NCBI RefSeq assembly: GCF_000613345.1
Contig: NZ_BAIS01000004.1
Location: 1 to 64,000 of the forward strand
Direction: 5' to 3'
From: Prevotella disiens JCM 6334 = ATCC 29426
GTDB lineage: Bacteria; Bacteroidota; Bacteroidia; Bacteroidales; Bacteroidaceae
DNA length: 64,000 nt
How positions within the stretch are numbered: the stretch's first letter is position 1; each line of letters starts with the position of its first letter. The notes under the pieces were generated by a model. The model saw only the letters and a program-made list of their open reading frames with translations, made no database searches and was not told the origin of the DNA. The translations under genes and the position numbers were made by a program. This document shows, piece by piece, positions 30,301 to 38,280 of this stretch.

Positions 30301-30576
30301 CAATTTTTCGAAACATGGCTTAGATCGCATGGTAATTTGAAAAGTCAAGCTGGAGACGTTATTGATAAAATAGTGAAACCTGTAATTTCCGATGGGGCAT
30401 GCCGTTCATTGATTCTGCAAAACAAAGATTTTTATATGGATTTAATAAATACAGCAGGGGATGATGCTTATGAATTGAAAAAGAGTCTCCGAAACCTCAT
30501 ACAAAAAGATTCAGATCCGCAATTGGTTAAATTTGTCAATTCGATAGATTCAGTACCTGAGGTTGAAACCGCGTAA
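27322..30576 (+). CDS. KAP-family P-loop NTPase with membrane segments
   Basis: 1,084 residues. Walker A is GIEGIWGSGKSNVVKML (about 56-72). Two hydrophobic segments follow within the NTPase insertion (about 158-178 and 186-210), the hallmark of membrane-bound KAP NTPases. Walker B is LVLVFDNMDRLP (about 266-277), then a sensor region. The last roughly 650 residues are helical with no motif I recognise. KAP NTPases include PifA, which excludes T7 phage, and several membrane-associated defence proteins. This makes a phage- or plasmid-exclusion role a reasonable guess. Low GC and position between rteC and mobC mark it as cargo. Confidence 0.8.
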   Translation: METKLQSKQQYPRFIQNKPCGIDKFDGGSQERLAKTIARHFCQNDSLDEECTLPRIIGIEGIWGSGKSNVVKMLERELSDDYYFFEYDAWGHQEDLQRRSILELLTSKLIDDGILSGNATIKVKGGGTKTVSWSEKLKYLLARKTETVTEKYPLISNGMVAAFLVAVLTPIFTFIAYAVKPTPTTWWFSLLSIIIAALPVLIALCVWKWAYSKDHKYGWSYMLAIYQDKVEKDVCYETLSEDEPTVYEFKTWMQDISDFIKEKGQRKLVLVFDNMDRLPAEKVKELWSSIHTFFADSGFENVWAVIPFDETHLACAFGDETDEQTKQLTKYFINKTFPIVYRVAPPVITDYRSIFNKLFVEAFGETENEAKETINRIFRLVNPNANVREIISYINEMVALKQEWCNEILMINIALFCLKKTDILANPVEQILSGDYLNGIQTIINNDLQTQREIAALVYGVDVEDARQIPLKKYIEGCINGEEDHDINQYAETNKQFDTVLEEVIQCMDNALIDKIIHCLHKLTRKSDVILRVWQRIAQLKLKESIEKQVFPVEYQELLLHLDTESQNHVIAQLYKKIVRFNDFNGGDYFKTLDAIDRFIAQNKLACDFTSLIEAKTVKPNTFIDYIQAANATDAAYRDNATTKAYKYYQVATNSEALDNYLANLLPDNFDHADIVKTLKDNSTYTFPTLLQAITNCIDEQNVNKDNIGAIFTTYRLLASDEERPLPVTLDSTYINQLHSELETDGRNIKESGYYDLVAMQLAHGHSVSLIEGGDIKYVAELMDYYVDHGDLLVNSVGWNIPLLNETLQYMVNHKLGYKLLLSDILPQFEDIKNRIGVTDEVFIEHLAEWNTDLDKYITKNNIKDVIPDASFYDLTTKISNVLTDHINKIAFEALSEISVDTLYAQRTAHTSYYWFVAIKHLLAKIKSLPDNLTEFGKKILMDIASGTQSLNPFPNCFKNIVERLDKRKIKSTVTDIRNDFCIGKKTINAIKFQFFETWLRSHGNLKSQAGDVIDKIVKPVISDGACRSLILQNKDFYMDLINTAGDDAYELKKSLRNLIQKDSDPQLVKFVNSIDSVPEVETA

Positions 30577-30581
30577 GTATT

Positions 30582-30713
30582 TGTCTAACAAGTCCGAATT
30601 TTACGATTTTACCCGTCAGAACTGAAGTGCCCCCCAAAAAAATTGTATCCAACTTTTGGGGGTCACTTCAAACTTCGATAGGATAATTTTCAATTTTGGG
30701 GACTTGTTAGACA
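30582..30713. repeat. 132-bp nested inverted repeat at the cargo/mobC boundary
   Basis: The outer arms TGTCTAACAAGTCC (30582-30595) and GGACTTGTTAGACA (30700-30713) are 14 bp and perfect. An inner hairpin pairs GAAGTG-CCCCCCAAAA (30624-30639) with TTTTGGGGG-TCACTTC (30653-30669). The inner unit, TGAAGTG...CACTTCA, looks like two IS3-type insertion-sequence ends brought together. The right outer arm contains the last codons and stop of mobC. It may act as a two-way terminator. Confidence 0.75.
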
Positions 30714-32725
30714 GTCTCATTATCTGGTAGCAGTTTACACAGCACCGGATCGTTTTTGATACGCTCCAGTTCCTCCTGCACAATCTGCTTCACCTCTTCC
30801 TTGATGCGCCGGTAGTTCGCCTGCACCGTTTCCTTCATGCGGTCGTTGCCGTCCTCGTCCGTGAAGTTTGTAATGACGGGAATTTTCTTGTAGGCACTTT
30901 CTTCCCGTTTCACCTTTTCGGCATCCACCACAATCTCGCAATGAAAAATCTTCTGCTCGATACGCTCGTTGAAGTTGTCGGATACAGAACCGACAAACAT
31001 TCCCTGCGTAAGCCCGGAAATCTTACTCGGTGGAATGAGCGCGTCCATCTGCGTGTTGATGGAGGTGGAAACATCCTGCCGGTTGATGGAGATGGACTGC
31101 CGTTTCTGCAACACCTTACCGAACCGCTCGGAGAGCGTCTTGGCTGTTTCCCCCACCACCTGACCGGAGAAAATATTGCCGACAGTGTTCATCACCACTT
31201 TCGCCTCTTTGTCCCCGTAGTCACGCACTAACTGGCTGAAATCCTGAAAGCCCAGACACACGGCAACCTTGTTGCTTCGGGCGGTAGCTATAAGATTGTC
31301 CAACCCTTTGAAGTATATTGTGGGCAACTCGTCGATGATGACCGATGACTTCAGCATCCCCTTCTTGTTGATGAGCTTCACGATACGGGAATTATACAGA
31401 CCGAGTGCCGCACCGTAGATATTCTGACGGTCGGGATTGTTACCCACGCAGAGGATTTTCGGCTCTTCGGGATTGTTGATGTCCAGCGTAAACTCGCTGT
31501 CTGACATCACCCAGTAGAGCTGCGGTGAAATCATCCTCGAAAGCGGGATTTTTGCCGACGCTATCTGACCCATGAGCTGCTCCGCAGCCCCTCCAAGCCA
31601 CGCATCCATGAACGGCGAAAGGTAGTTCTCCAGCTCCGGATAAGAGGTCAGTATCGGAAATATATCCTCGTAACGGCGGTTCAGAAACTCGATAGCATGG
31701 GGAAACGTGCAAAACTTCCCGTTCTGATAGATTTTGAGATACCAGATAATACTGGCAAACAGAATGATAGGTGACTCCACGAAGAAGTCGCCCTGCTTTT
31801 GCACCCACGTTTTATTGAGGTTGAGCATTATTGTGTAGGCACTCTCATAGGCATCCGTAATATCTTCCATAAAATCCGGGTGAATGGGATTGCACCGATG
31901 AGAGCGTCGCGGGTCGTCGAAGTTGATCACATAGAACTTCGGCTTTACCTTGTAGCCGTCCGGGTGGTTCAGCAAATGGTTGTAGGCAATAGTAGATAGG
32001 TCGGGATACTTGAAATCGTAGATGTATTGACTAAAGCCCTTTTCAATCTGTTGCTTGATAAAATTGTTTACCACGGCATAGGACTTGCCGCTGCCCGGCG
32101 TACCCAACACGATGGACGCACGGAAGGGATTAACTACATTGATCCAACCGTTGTTCCAGCGTTTCCTGTAATAGAAACGTGTCGGCAGATTGACCGAATA
32201 CTCGCTTTCGATAAGCCTCGTTTCCTGCATGAAACTCTCGTTCTCGTTGTTGAAAACATCCTCCATCAAATTGTGTTTCAACAGGCGGCTCATCCACAGA
32301 CCACCCATCAACAGGCAGACATAGCCCGTTCCAATGGTAAGGACATACAGTCCCGTCACCGCTTCAAGCGGCAGCGGCAGGGGCAGCAACCACCAGTTCA
32401 GGAAAAACAGCACGAACCCGACGGCAAATGCTGTCCAGATTCTCCCCCAAGTGATTTTCTCACCCTTGACACCCTTCGTACCCAGACAGGACAAGGCAAG
32501 CAAAAGGACGGAAAACAGCTTCGTGTAGAGAATGGAATGGAACAGCCCCGCCGTGCGGTCGAAGTTCAGAAGGATTTTGTCCACCACGCCGATGTTCACG
32601 CCCCACAGCCGGATGGCTTCGTAGCAGAACCAGTACACGTTCATGACCACTAAAATGATACTCACGGCACGCAGAAAATCCATGATTTTCGCCAATGCCC
32701 TCAAATCGTCTTCTTGTTGTGACAT
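30707..32725 (-). CDS. mobC: conjugative coupling protein MobC (TraG/VirD4 family)
   Basis: 672 residues. Four N-terminal membrane segments (about 15-40, 62-80, 92-115, 122-145) anchor it in the inner membrane. Walker A is VLGTPGSGKSYAV near residue 210 and Walker B is SVIIDELPTIYF near 470. It couples the relaxosome to the mating pore and energises DNA transfer. Third gene of the minus-strand mobA-mobB-mobC operon; 30 bp separate it from mobB. The stop codon lies within the 132-bp nested inverted repeat. Confidence 0.92.
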   Translation of the reverse strand: MSQQEDDLRALAKIMDFLRAVSIILVVMNVYWFCYEAIRLWGVNIGVVDKILLNFDRTAGLFHSILYTKLFSVLLLALSCLGTKGVKGEKITWGRIWTAFAVGFVLFFLNWWLLPLPLPLEAVTGLYVLTIGTGYVCLLMGGLWMSRLLKHNLMEDVFNNENESFMQETRLIESEYSVNLPTRFYYRKRWNNGWINVVNPFRASIVLGTPGSGKSYAVVNNFIKQQIEKGFSQYIYDFKYPDLSTIAYNHLLNHPDGYKVKPKFYVINFDDPRRSHRCNPIHPDFMEDITDAYESAYTIMLNLNKTWVQKQGDFFVESPIILFASIIWYLKIYQNGKFCTFPHAIEFLNRRYEDIFPILTSYPELENYLSPFMDAWLGGAAEQLMGQIASAKIPLSRMISPQLYWVMSDSEFTLDINNPEEPKILCVGNNPDRQNIYGAALGLYNSRIVKLINKKGMLKSSVIIDELPTIYFKGLDNLIATARSNKVAVCLGFQDFSQLVRDYGDKEAKVVMNTVGNIFSGQVVGETAKTLSERFGKVLQKRQSISINRQDVSTSINTQMDALIPPSKISGLTQGMFVGSVSDNFNERIEQKIFHCEIVVDAEKVKREESAYKKIPVITNFTDEDGNDRMKETVQANYRRIKEEVKQIVQEELERIKNDPVLCKLLPDNETV

Positions 32726-32755
32726 ATATTGATTTTTTAATTGTTGATACTCTGA

Positions 32756-34003
32756 TTACATACCCAAGCCCTTGCGTTTTTTCTTCTTTTTGCGCTTCAT
32801 CGCCCGGATGAAAGCCTCTTCCTCGGCATCTACCGCCGGACCTTCGGGAGTGAGCAAGCCCATACCGCCCGATATATCTTCACTGTCGTAGGCGGTCTGC
32901 CCGTGTGCCTTGTCCGCAGCATCCACAGGGATGGATAGCGGTATCGGCGGTTGTCCGGCGTATGGCAGGGTGAAGTGTTCCTGCAAGGCATTCGCCGAAA
33001 GCTCCTTACCCATGCGCGAACCGTTCAGCACGCATCCCGTGCGGTGGTCGATGAAGGTAGCCCCATAGATGCGCCCTTCCTCTGTGTAGCGCAGTACGGT
33101 GTCGATGCCCTTCTCTTTGAGTTGGGATACAAATTTGTCCTTGTCATAAGTGCCTTGCAGCACGGAAAGGACGGTGCGTTTCGTCATGTCTGCCAGTTTC
33201 CTATCCTTGATTTCCGATTTGGAACGGACAAACTTCTTCTGTACGGCTTCATAGCCTGCGGACTTCCCGAAAAGCGAGGATTTGAACGGGTTGCCCACCT
33301 TGTTACCCTTGTCGTCCGTGACGGAATAGACCAGCCCGTGATACTCCCGTCCGCGCACGTTGCCCCTCGCTTCCTCCACCGTCATATTATATAAGGAAAG
33401 GAGCGCACGGTATTCGCCCATCGTCTGGAAACGGTACTGCCCATTCAGAGCCTTCACGGTGTTGCCTACCTGCTTCTTCACATCACCTGCCGATGCGGCC
33501 ACCTTGCGCAACGGATTATCCAATCTCTGATTTTTACGTTCTGCCGGATGCAATCCGTACTTCTGTTCCAGTTCCCTGCGGATACGGTCGCTGCGGCGGT
33601 AGAGAAAATCCCGGTTGAGCCTTTTCCCGTTCTCGTCCACGTTGACCGTCACGATGTGCAGGTGGTGGCGGTCGATGTCCTCGTGCTTGAATACAAGATA
33701 AGGCTGGTTTCCGAAACCGAGTTTTTCCAGATACTCGCGGGCGATATTCTGCAACTCAATATCGGTCAGCACATCCTCCGGGTGCGGGTTGAGAGAGATA
33801 TGCACCACCGGCTTCTCGATCTTCATCTGCGGTGGCAGGAAGGTGAGAAAACCCTCCATCGCCTTGCCTATGTCCACCGTTCCCGAACCGTCATTGTAGA
33901 TGCGGTTGGTGGTGAGAAGCCGCCCCTGCGCCTCGTTAATCTTCTCCCCGTTGTAGGCAATCGCGCCGTACAACGAACTTCCTACACTGATTTTTGCGAC
34001 CAT
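32756..34003 (-). CDS. mobB: relaxase MobB
   Basis: 415 residues. This is a MobA/VirD2-type relaxase that nicks oriT and covalently holds the strand. The family features are an N-terminal strand region (MVAKISVGSSLYGAIAYN), HISLNPHPEDVLTD, and the metal-binding HxH motif in HEDIDRHHLHIVTVNVD. A likely catalytic tyrosine is within the first 25 residues. The C-terminus is basic (RKKKKKRKGLGM). The start overlaps the end of mobA by 22 bp. Confidence 0.9.
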   Translation of the reverse strand: MVAKISVGSSLYGAIAYNGEKINEAQGRLLTTNRIYNDGSGTVDIGKAMEGFLTFLPPQMKIEKPVVHISLNPHPEDVLTDIELQNIAREYLEKLGFGNQPYLVFKHEDIDRHHLHIVTVNVDENGKRLNRDFLYRRSDRIRRELEQKYGLHPAERKNQRLDNPLRKVAASAGDVKKQVGNTVKALNGQYRFQTMGEYRALLSLYNMTVEEARGNVRGREYHGLVYSVTDDKGNKVGNPFKSSLFGKSAGYEAVQKKFVRSKSEIKDRKLADMTKRTVLSVLQGTYDKDKFVSQLKEKGIDTVLRYTEEGRIYGATFIDHRTGCVLNGSRMGKELSANALQEHFTLPYAGQPPIPLSIPVDAADKAHGQTAYDSEDISGGMGLLTPEGPAVDAEEEAFIRAMKRKKKKKRKGLGM

Positions 34004-34410
34004 TTTGCCTCCATTTCCCTTGAAAGTTCCACAATCCGGCGGCTCAGTTTCACGAGTTCGACGGTGTGTTGCTCTAATTTGTAGAGCAACGCCATCGCCT
34101 TTTTCTCTGAAAAATGCAGCCTCAGTTCCTTCACGACTTGGTTGTAATTCGTACCCACGGCACGGAATTGTGCATGAAAATCCGACAGTTTGGTGTAATA
34201 GTCCACCAACGTCTTGTCCACCTTCAGCACCTTGAACGGTTGCCCGAAGAAGTGCGCTTTGAGGAAAACAGACCGTGCATAGACACCCGATTTTCCGAAC
34301 ATGGCGAGGAAACGGTTGTGTTCCTCCTCGTTGAAACGGACGGTGTACCGGTACACCGCCGGATCAAGTTTGGGATTTCTCCCTGATTTGCTTTTCCTTT
34401 TCTCTTTCAT
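33982..34410 (-). CDS. mobA: relaxosome accessory protein MobA
   Basis: 142 residues. A basic N-terminus (MKEKRKSKSGRNPKLDP) leads into a ribbon-helix-helix-like YTVRFNEEEHNRFLAMFGKSG, then helices with VGTNYNQVVKEL, a signature of MobC/relaxosome accessory proteins. It probably binds oriT with MobB. The start lies directly downstream of the 24-bp leader repeat (copy B). Confidence 0.88.
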   Translation of the reverse strand: MKEKRKSKSGRNPKLDPAVYRYTVRFNEEEHNRFLAMFGKSGVYARSVFLKAHFFGQPFKVLKVDKTLVDYYTKLSDFHAQFRAVGTNYNQVVKELRLHFSEKKAMALLYKLEQHTVELVKLSRRIVELSREMEAKWSQKSV

Positions 34411-34434
34411 ATTACTTTGGATTTAGCGGATTGA
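34411..34434 (-). repeat. 24-bp leader repeat, copy B (upstream of mobA)
   Basis: An exact inverted copy of 11834-11857, ending at the start codon of mobA as copy A ends at the DUF1896 start codon. This implies a functional leader shared between the excision and mobilisation regions. Confidence 0.7.
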
Positions 34435-35090
34435 CGGCATAAGCCGCCGCTTCGGATTACAGCACCGCAGTTCTGAAAGGCTTCCCGACTTCGGAGGGAA
34501 AGCCCGCCCCCTGCAAGGGCAAGTGCTTTTCGTGGCTGCTCAAAATATTTTGAGCGGCTGAAAAGACATCTTGCTATGTTCAGGTGAACATAAAAATCCG
34601 TCAGGGGACGGATTGGGAAGATACCTTTCAGGACTCCGGCTGCGCCACCATCGGCGAACCCTGCTGTCCGGGGGCAAAGTTACGCCCTTAAAGCGGTATC
34701 GGACAGATGCTTGACCCGGTCAATGACTGCCAACCGGCGCAACGTGCTGCCACTTGCTTGGGAAGTGATACAAGTTTCAAAATATCATTGTTTATTTGCA
34801 GCATGATTCGGATGAAGGACTGAAAGCACACCCCTTCAATCGGATGTTCGGACAGCAATCCGGGCATCTGTCCAAACGGTCGGAAGCGGGTGTGAACGGA
34901 CAACCGGATTTCCATTCCCGTATTCATGCGTATGAACCAAGGCTTGGACGGTGGATATGCAATCGGATGTCCGCAGGCTTGGACGGATTGGTGAACAGGT
35001 AAATGAACGGACGGTAAAGCGTGCGTGCGTATGAATGGCAATACGCTGCCGTGACCGGACAGATGTGTAACTTAATAAATTATCAAACAA
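34435..35090. other. mobA-traA divergent intergenic region, candidate oriT and tra promoter
   Basis: There is no gene in about 650 bp. GCTCAAAATATTTTGAGC (34538-34555) is an 18-bp perfect palindrome embedded in a longer imperfect one from CTTTTC 34526 to GAAAAG 34565, a candidate oriT or relaxosome site. From 34845 to 35065 the motif GGAC followed by A or G, with complements, occurs eight times, in forms such as CGGACAG, TTGGACGG and ATGTCCG. In CTnDOT the excision proteins activate the traA promoter, so these repeats could be their binding sites. A weak -7 TAACTTAA lies at 35068. Confidence 0.5.
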
Positions 35091-35846
35091 ATGAAAGAGA
35101 CAACTTATGTGGCAATCTCCACGCAGAAAGGAGGGGCCGGAAAGACAACCCTGACAGTGCTTGTGGCAAGCTACCTGCACTATGTGAAAGGCTACAACGT
35201 GGCCGTGGTGGACTGCGACTTTCCGCAGTACAGTATTCATGACATGCGCAAGCGTGACCTGAAAGCCGTCATGGAGGACGGGCATTACAAAGTGATGGCG
35301 TATGAGCAGCTCAAGCGGCTGAAGAAAAACCCGTACACAATCAGATGCAGCCGCGCGGAGGATGCGATAAGAACCGCCGAAAATCTGACGGAGGCACAGC
35401 CCGACCTTGATTTCGTGTTCTTCGACCTGCCGGGTACTATCAACAATGCCGATGTGGTACAGACTATCGCCAAGATGGACTACATCTTCACACCCATCAT
35501 CGCAGACAGGGTGGTGATGGAAAGTTCCATCAAGTTCGCCACAGTCATTAACGAACAGATGATAAGCACGGGAAAATCCGGCATCAAAGGAATCTACCTT
35601 GTGTGGAACATGGTGGACGGACGCGAGAAGACGGAACTATACAAGGCATACGACAAGGTATGCGCCGAGTTCGCCCTGCCTATCCTCGAAACATTCCTGC
35701 CGGACAGCAAGCGTTTCCGCAAGGAAACAGCGGCGGAGCGCAAGGCGGTGTTCCGTTCCACGGCGTTCCCTGCGGACAAGACACTGGTACGCGGCAGCAA
35801 CCTTGACCGCCTTGTGGATGAAATTCTCGGTATCATCAAAAATTGA
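35091..35846 (+). CDS. traA: ParA-type ATPase TraA
   Basis: 251 residues. The deviant Walker A is STQKGGAGKTTLTVL and the Walker B region is FVFFDLPGTINNADV. The remaining ParA/MinD fold is complete, with a C-terminal LVRGSNLDRLVDEIL. First gene of the transfer operon in CTnDOT order. ParA-like proteins in this position probably help position the transfer machinery or element copies. An A-rich leader precedes the ATG. Confidence 0.9.
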   Translation: MKETTYVAISTQKGGAGKTTLTVLVASYLHYVKGYNVAVVDCDFPQYSIHDMRKRDLKAVMEDGHYKVMAYEQLKRLKKNPYTIRCSRAEDAIRTAENLTEAQPDLDFVFFDLPGTINNADVVQTIAKMDYIFTPIIADRVVMESSIKFATVINEQMISTGKSGIKGIYLVWNMVDGREKTELYKAYDKVCAEFALPILETFLPDSKRFRKETAAERKAVFRSTAFPADKTLVRGSNLDRLVDEILGIIKN

Positions 35847-35851
35847 GTGTC

Positions 35852-36301
35852 ATGGCAAAGAAAGCAAGAATCGAGGACATCGACAGTGATGCCATAATCA
35901 ACTCGTTCCGTATGGACGATGCAAGCATACCGCCGGAAGCAAGAAGCACGGACGGCAATGTATCGGATCTACCACCGAAGGAAGAACCGCAGTCGGCCGG
36001 ACCCCAACCTGCATCACGTCCCAAAGAAGAAACGGAACGCAGGCGCAGGAACGGCAAGCCGGAGAAGACGGATTACGATTCCATGTTCGTGCGGGAGTCC
36101 AATGTCACGGCAAGGCTCGGAAAACAGGTGTACATCCGAAAGGAGTACCACGACCGCATACTGAAAATGCTACATATCATCGGAGGTAACGAGGTGACTA
36201 TCGCCGGTTTTCTTGACAACGTGCTGACCTACCATTTCACACAGTTTCAAGACGAGATAGCGGAATCCTTCAAGCGACACATGGAGTCATACAATTTATA
36301 A
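35852..36301 (+). CDS. traB: conjugation protein TraB (DUF3408)
   Basis: 149 residues from ATG 35852 (MAKKARIEDIDSDAI), 5 bp after the traA stop; an upstream TTG is not used. A disordered acidic and proline-rich first half is followed by a basic ribbon-helix-helix-like DUF3408 region (TARLGKQVYIRKEYHDRILKMLHIIG ... TIAGFLDNVLTYHF). It is related to TraC, next to it. A DNA-binding partner of ParA-like TraA is the likely role, by analogy with ParB-type helpers. Confidence 0.82.
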   Translation: MAKKARIEDIDSDAIINSFRMDDASIPPEARSTDGNVSDLPPKEEPQSAGPQPASRPKEETERRRRNGKPEKTDYDSMFVRESNVTARLGKQVYIRKEYHDRILKMLHIIGGNEVTIAGFLDNVLTYHFTQFQDEIAESFKRHMESYNL

Positions 36302-36321
36302 ACATTTTAATCAATAACAAC

Positions 36322-36681
36322 ATGAGAAGAAAGATGAATGACAGTCAGGCGGACAGCCTGCAAACAAGAAAGAGTGAGAGAAACGTTGCCCGTGCAGCGA
36401 AGTGTGCAACCGACAAAGGTCTGGGAAAGACCTGTGATGTTCCCGGAAAGGGAAAGGGCAGCAAGCCTATTGCGGCTTTCCTGCAATCGTCGGAAATCAA
36501 AACACGACAGTGCATATACATCTCCCGTGAAGTCCATGAGAAAGTCGCTATTGTCGCCAACCGATTGGGAAACGGATTGAGCATCGGCAAGTTCGTGGAC
36601 AATGTTCTCCGTGACCATTTCAGACAATACGGTGAGAAGTACATGGAACAGATTGAAAACGCCAAAAAAGTGAGATTATGA
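36322..36681 (+). CDS. traC: conjugation protein TraC (DUF3408)
   Basis: 119 residues. It shares the DUF3408 RHH-like core with TraB: TRQCIYISREVHEKVAIVANRLGNGLSIGKFVDNVLRDHF. The N-terminal half is basic and low in hydrophobics. The stop overlaps traD by 4 bp (ATGA). The TraB/TraC similarity suggests an old duplication. Confidence 0.82.
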   Translation: MRRKMNDSQADSLQTRKSERNVARAAKCATDKGLGKTCDVPGKGKGSKPIAAFLQSSEIKTRQCIYISREVHEKVAIVANRLGNGLSIGKFVDNVLRDHFRQYGEKYMEQIENAKKVRL

Positions 36682-37418
36682 CAAAAGTATTCTTGATTGT
36701 ATCGGTTGCCTGCAACGTCTGGTTCCTGCTCATGTTATTGTCTGACAGAATAACGGAAACAAAATTCGTCCGGTTCCTCAAAGGGGCTGTCGGATTATGG
36801 CGGTCGTTGGGAACGAAGAGTGAAAAGCAAGATACCTTGCATAGTGAAGCCTCGGATGAAGATGCGGACATCATCGGTAAGAGCCGTTTCAGGATGGCTC
36901 CAACTCGGACAACCGCTGCCATATCGACGCAAGAAGCAGCCATTTCGGAAAAAGGCATTGAGCTGTCGGAAGAAGAGGCTACTTTTGACGACGGAAACAC
37001 GGAAACCGCATCGCGCCCGACACAAGTCCCGGAGGATAAACTCGATGAAACCTTCACGAGCATATCGCCGGAGGAACTGGAATACGGAGAGGATGAGCCG
37101 GAGGATGATGAACCGGGCAAGGGACAGGCTTCGGGAAGTGCATTCGAGGACATCGACATGGCAGTACGAACAATAAAGAAGGACTCACCGTCCGAAGCGG
37201 AGATGCGACACGCTGGAAAAGTCATGACGGAGCTTGACGGGACGGAGCTTTATTCCAGAATAACGGAACGCTTGACCGACGAAGCAATGAGCGAGAGGCT
37301 TGCCAAAGCAATGGCAGTCTTTGTGGACACGGTAAACACTACCGTGGCACAAGCAAAAAGCAAAGTGTTCGTCGTGCCTGACAACATCGAGGAGTTCGAC
37401 ATCCGCAACTATGTATGA
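36678..37418 (+). CDS. traD: conjugation protein TraD (membrane-anchored, acidic)
   Basis: 246 residues. A single N-terminal membrane segment (VFLIVSVACNVWFLLML) is followed by a long acidic, T/E-rich region (about 60-150) and a helical C-terminus (RITERLTDEAMSERLAKAMAVFV). No enzymatic motif is visible. The position matches traD of CTnDOT, whose role is not defined. The 200 bp to traE hold no convincing gene. Confidence 0.78.
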   Translation: MTKVFLIVSVACNVWFLLMLLSDRITETKFVRFLKGAVGLWRSLGTKSEKQDTLHSEASDEDADIIGKSRFRMAPTRTTAAISTQEAAISEKGIELSEEEATFDDGNTETASRPTQVPEDKLDETFTSISPEELEYGEDEPEDDEPGKGQASGSAFEDIDMAVRTIKKDSPSEAEMRHAGKVMTELDGTELYSRITERLTDEAMSERLAKAMAVFVDTVNTTVAQAKSKVFVVPDNIEEFDIRNYV

Positions 37419-37618
37419 CAACTGAAAAAGGAAAGAACATGAAGGAATGACAATCAACCCACGCGGCGAGGAAGCGCAAGGCGCATCCGGTACGCAACGG
37501 ACACACCCAAGTCCGTGGAAACAAAAGGGCGACCACTAAACCAAAGTAAAGTAAAAAAGTATCAACCGCCCGACAAAGGACCATCCACCCTTTCGACGGC
37601 AAAAAACAAGGACAGTTT

Positions 37619-37936
37619 ATGAACAAGAACATCGTAAGAAACAGAAAAACAATCCTCTCTGCGGCACTCATCATCGCCGCAACCGCCTCCGCCTTCGCGC
37701 AGGGAAACGGCATCGCGGGCATCAACGAAGCCACCTCTATGGTGAGTTCCTATTTCGACCCCGGCACGAAACTGATATACGCCATCGGCGCGGTCGTCGG
37801 GCTTATCGGGGGCGTGAAAGTGTACGGGAAATTTTCATCGGGCGACCCCGACACCTCAAAAACAGCCGCAAGCTGGTTCGGCGCGTGCATCTTCCTGATT
37901 GTAGCCGCCACCATCCTGCGCTCATTCTTCCTCTAA
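37619..37936 (+). CDS. traE: TraE, DUF4134 (VirB2-like) membrane protein
   Basis: 105 residues. The signal-like segment (ILSAALIIAATASAFAQG) probably ends in cleavage after AFA. Two membrane segments follow (LIYAIGAVVGLIGGVKVYG and WFGACIFLIVAATILRSFFL). Small size, signal and two helices fit a pilin-type VirB2 analogue. A CCAAAGTAAAGTA leader precedes the gene by about 75 bp. Confidence 0.85.
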   Translation: MNKNIVRNRKTILSAALIIAATASAFAQGNGIAGINEATSMVSSYFDPGTKLIYAIGAVVGLIGGVKVYGKFSSGDPDTSKTAASWFGACIFLIVAATILRSFFL

Positions 37937-37947
37937 TATAATAATGT

Positions 37948-38280
37948 ATGGCTGAATACCCGGTAAACAAGGGTATCGGTCGTCCGGTAGAGTTCAAGGG
38001 CTTGAAGGCTCAGTACCTCTTCATCTTCTGCGGAGGTCTGCTGGCTCTCTTCGTCCTGTTCGTCATCCTCTACATGGTCGGCATCGACCAGTGGATATGT
38101 ATCGGCTTCGGCGCGGCATCGTCCTCCCTCCTTGTATGGCAGACCTTCGCGCTGAACGCCCGGTACGGCGAACACGGGCTGATGAAAATGGGAGCGGCAC
38201 GGAGCCACCCCCGATACCTGATTAACCGGCGGCGGATACCCCGTCTGTTCAAACGACAACGAAAGGAAGAAAGACAATGA
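37948..38280 (+). CDS. traF: TraF, DUF4133 (VirB3-like) membrane protein
   Basis: 110 residues, with two membrane segments (YLFIFCGGLLALFVLFVILYMVG and ICIGFGAASSSLLVWQTF) and a basic C-terminus (RRRIPRLFKRQRKEE). Size and topology fit VirB3. It overlaps traG by 4 bp, the usual coupling of VirB3 with the VirB4 ATPase. Confidence 0.85.
   Translation: MAEYPVNKGIGRPVEFKGLKAQYLFIFCGGLLALFVLFVILYMVGIDQWICIGFGAASSSLLVWQTFALNARYGEHGLMKMGAARSHPRYLINRRRIPRLFKRQRKEERQ

Noticed and set aside
30623-30670. An intact insertion sequence
   Set aside because: Only the two ends are present, with about 14 bp between the arms; no transposase.
37447-37539. A 30-codon ORF between traD and traE (MTINPRGEEAQG...)
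   Set aside because: Low-complexity composition, no supporting leader, no recognisable family; within chance expectation.
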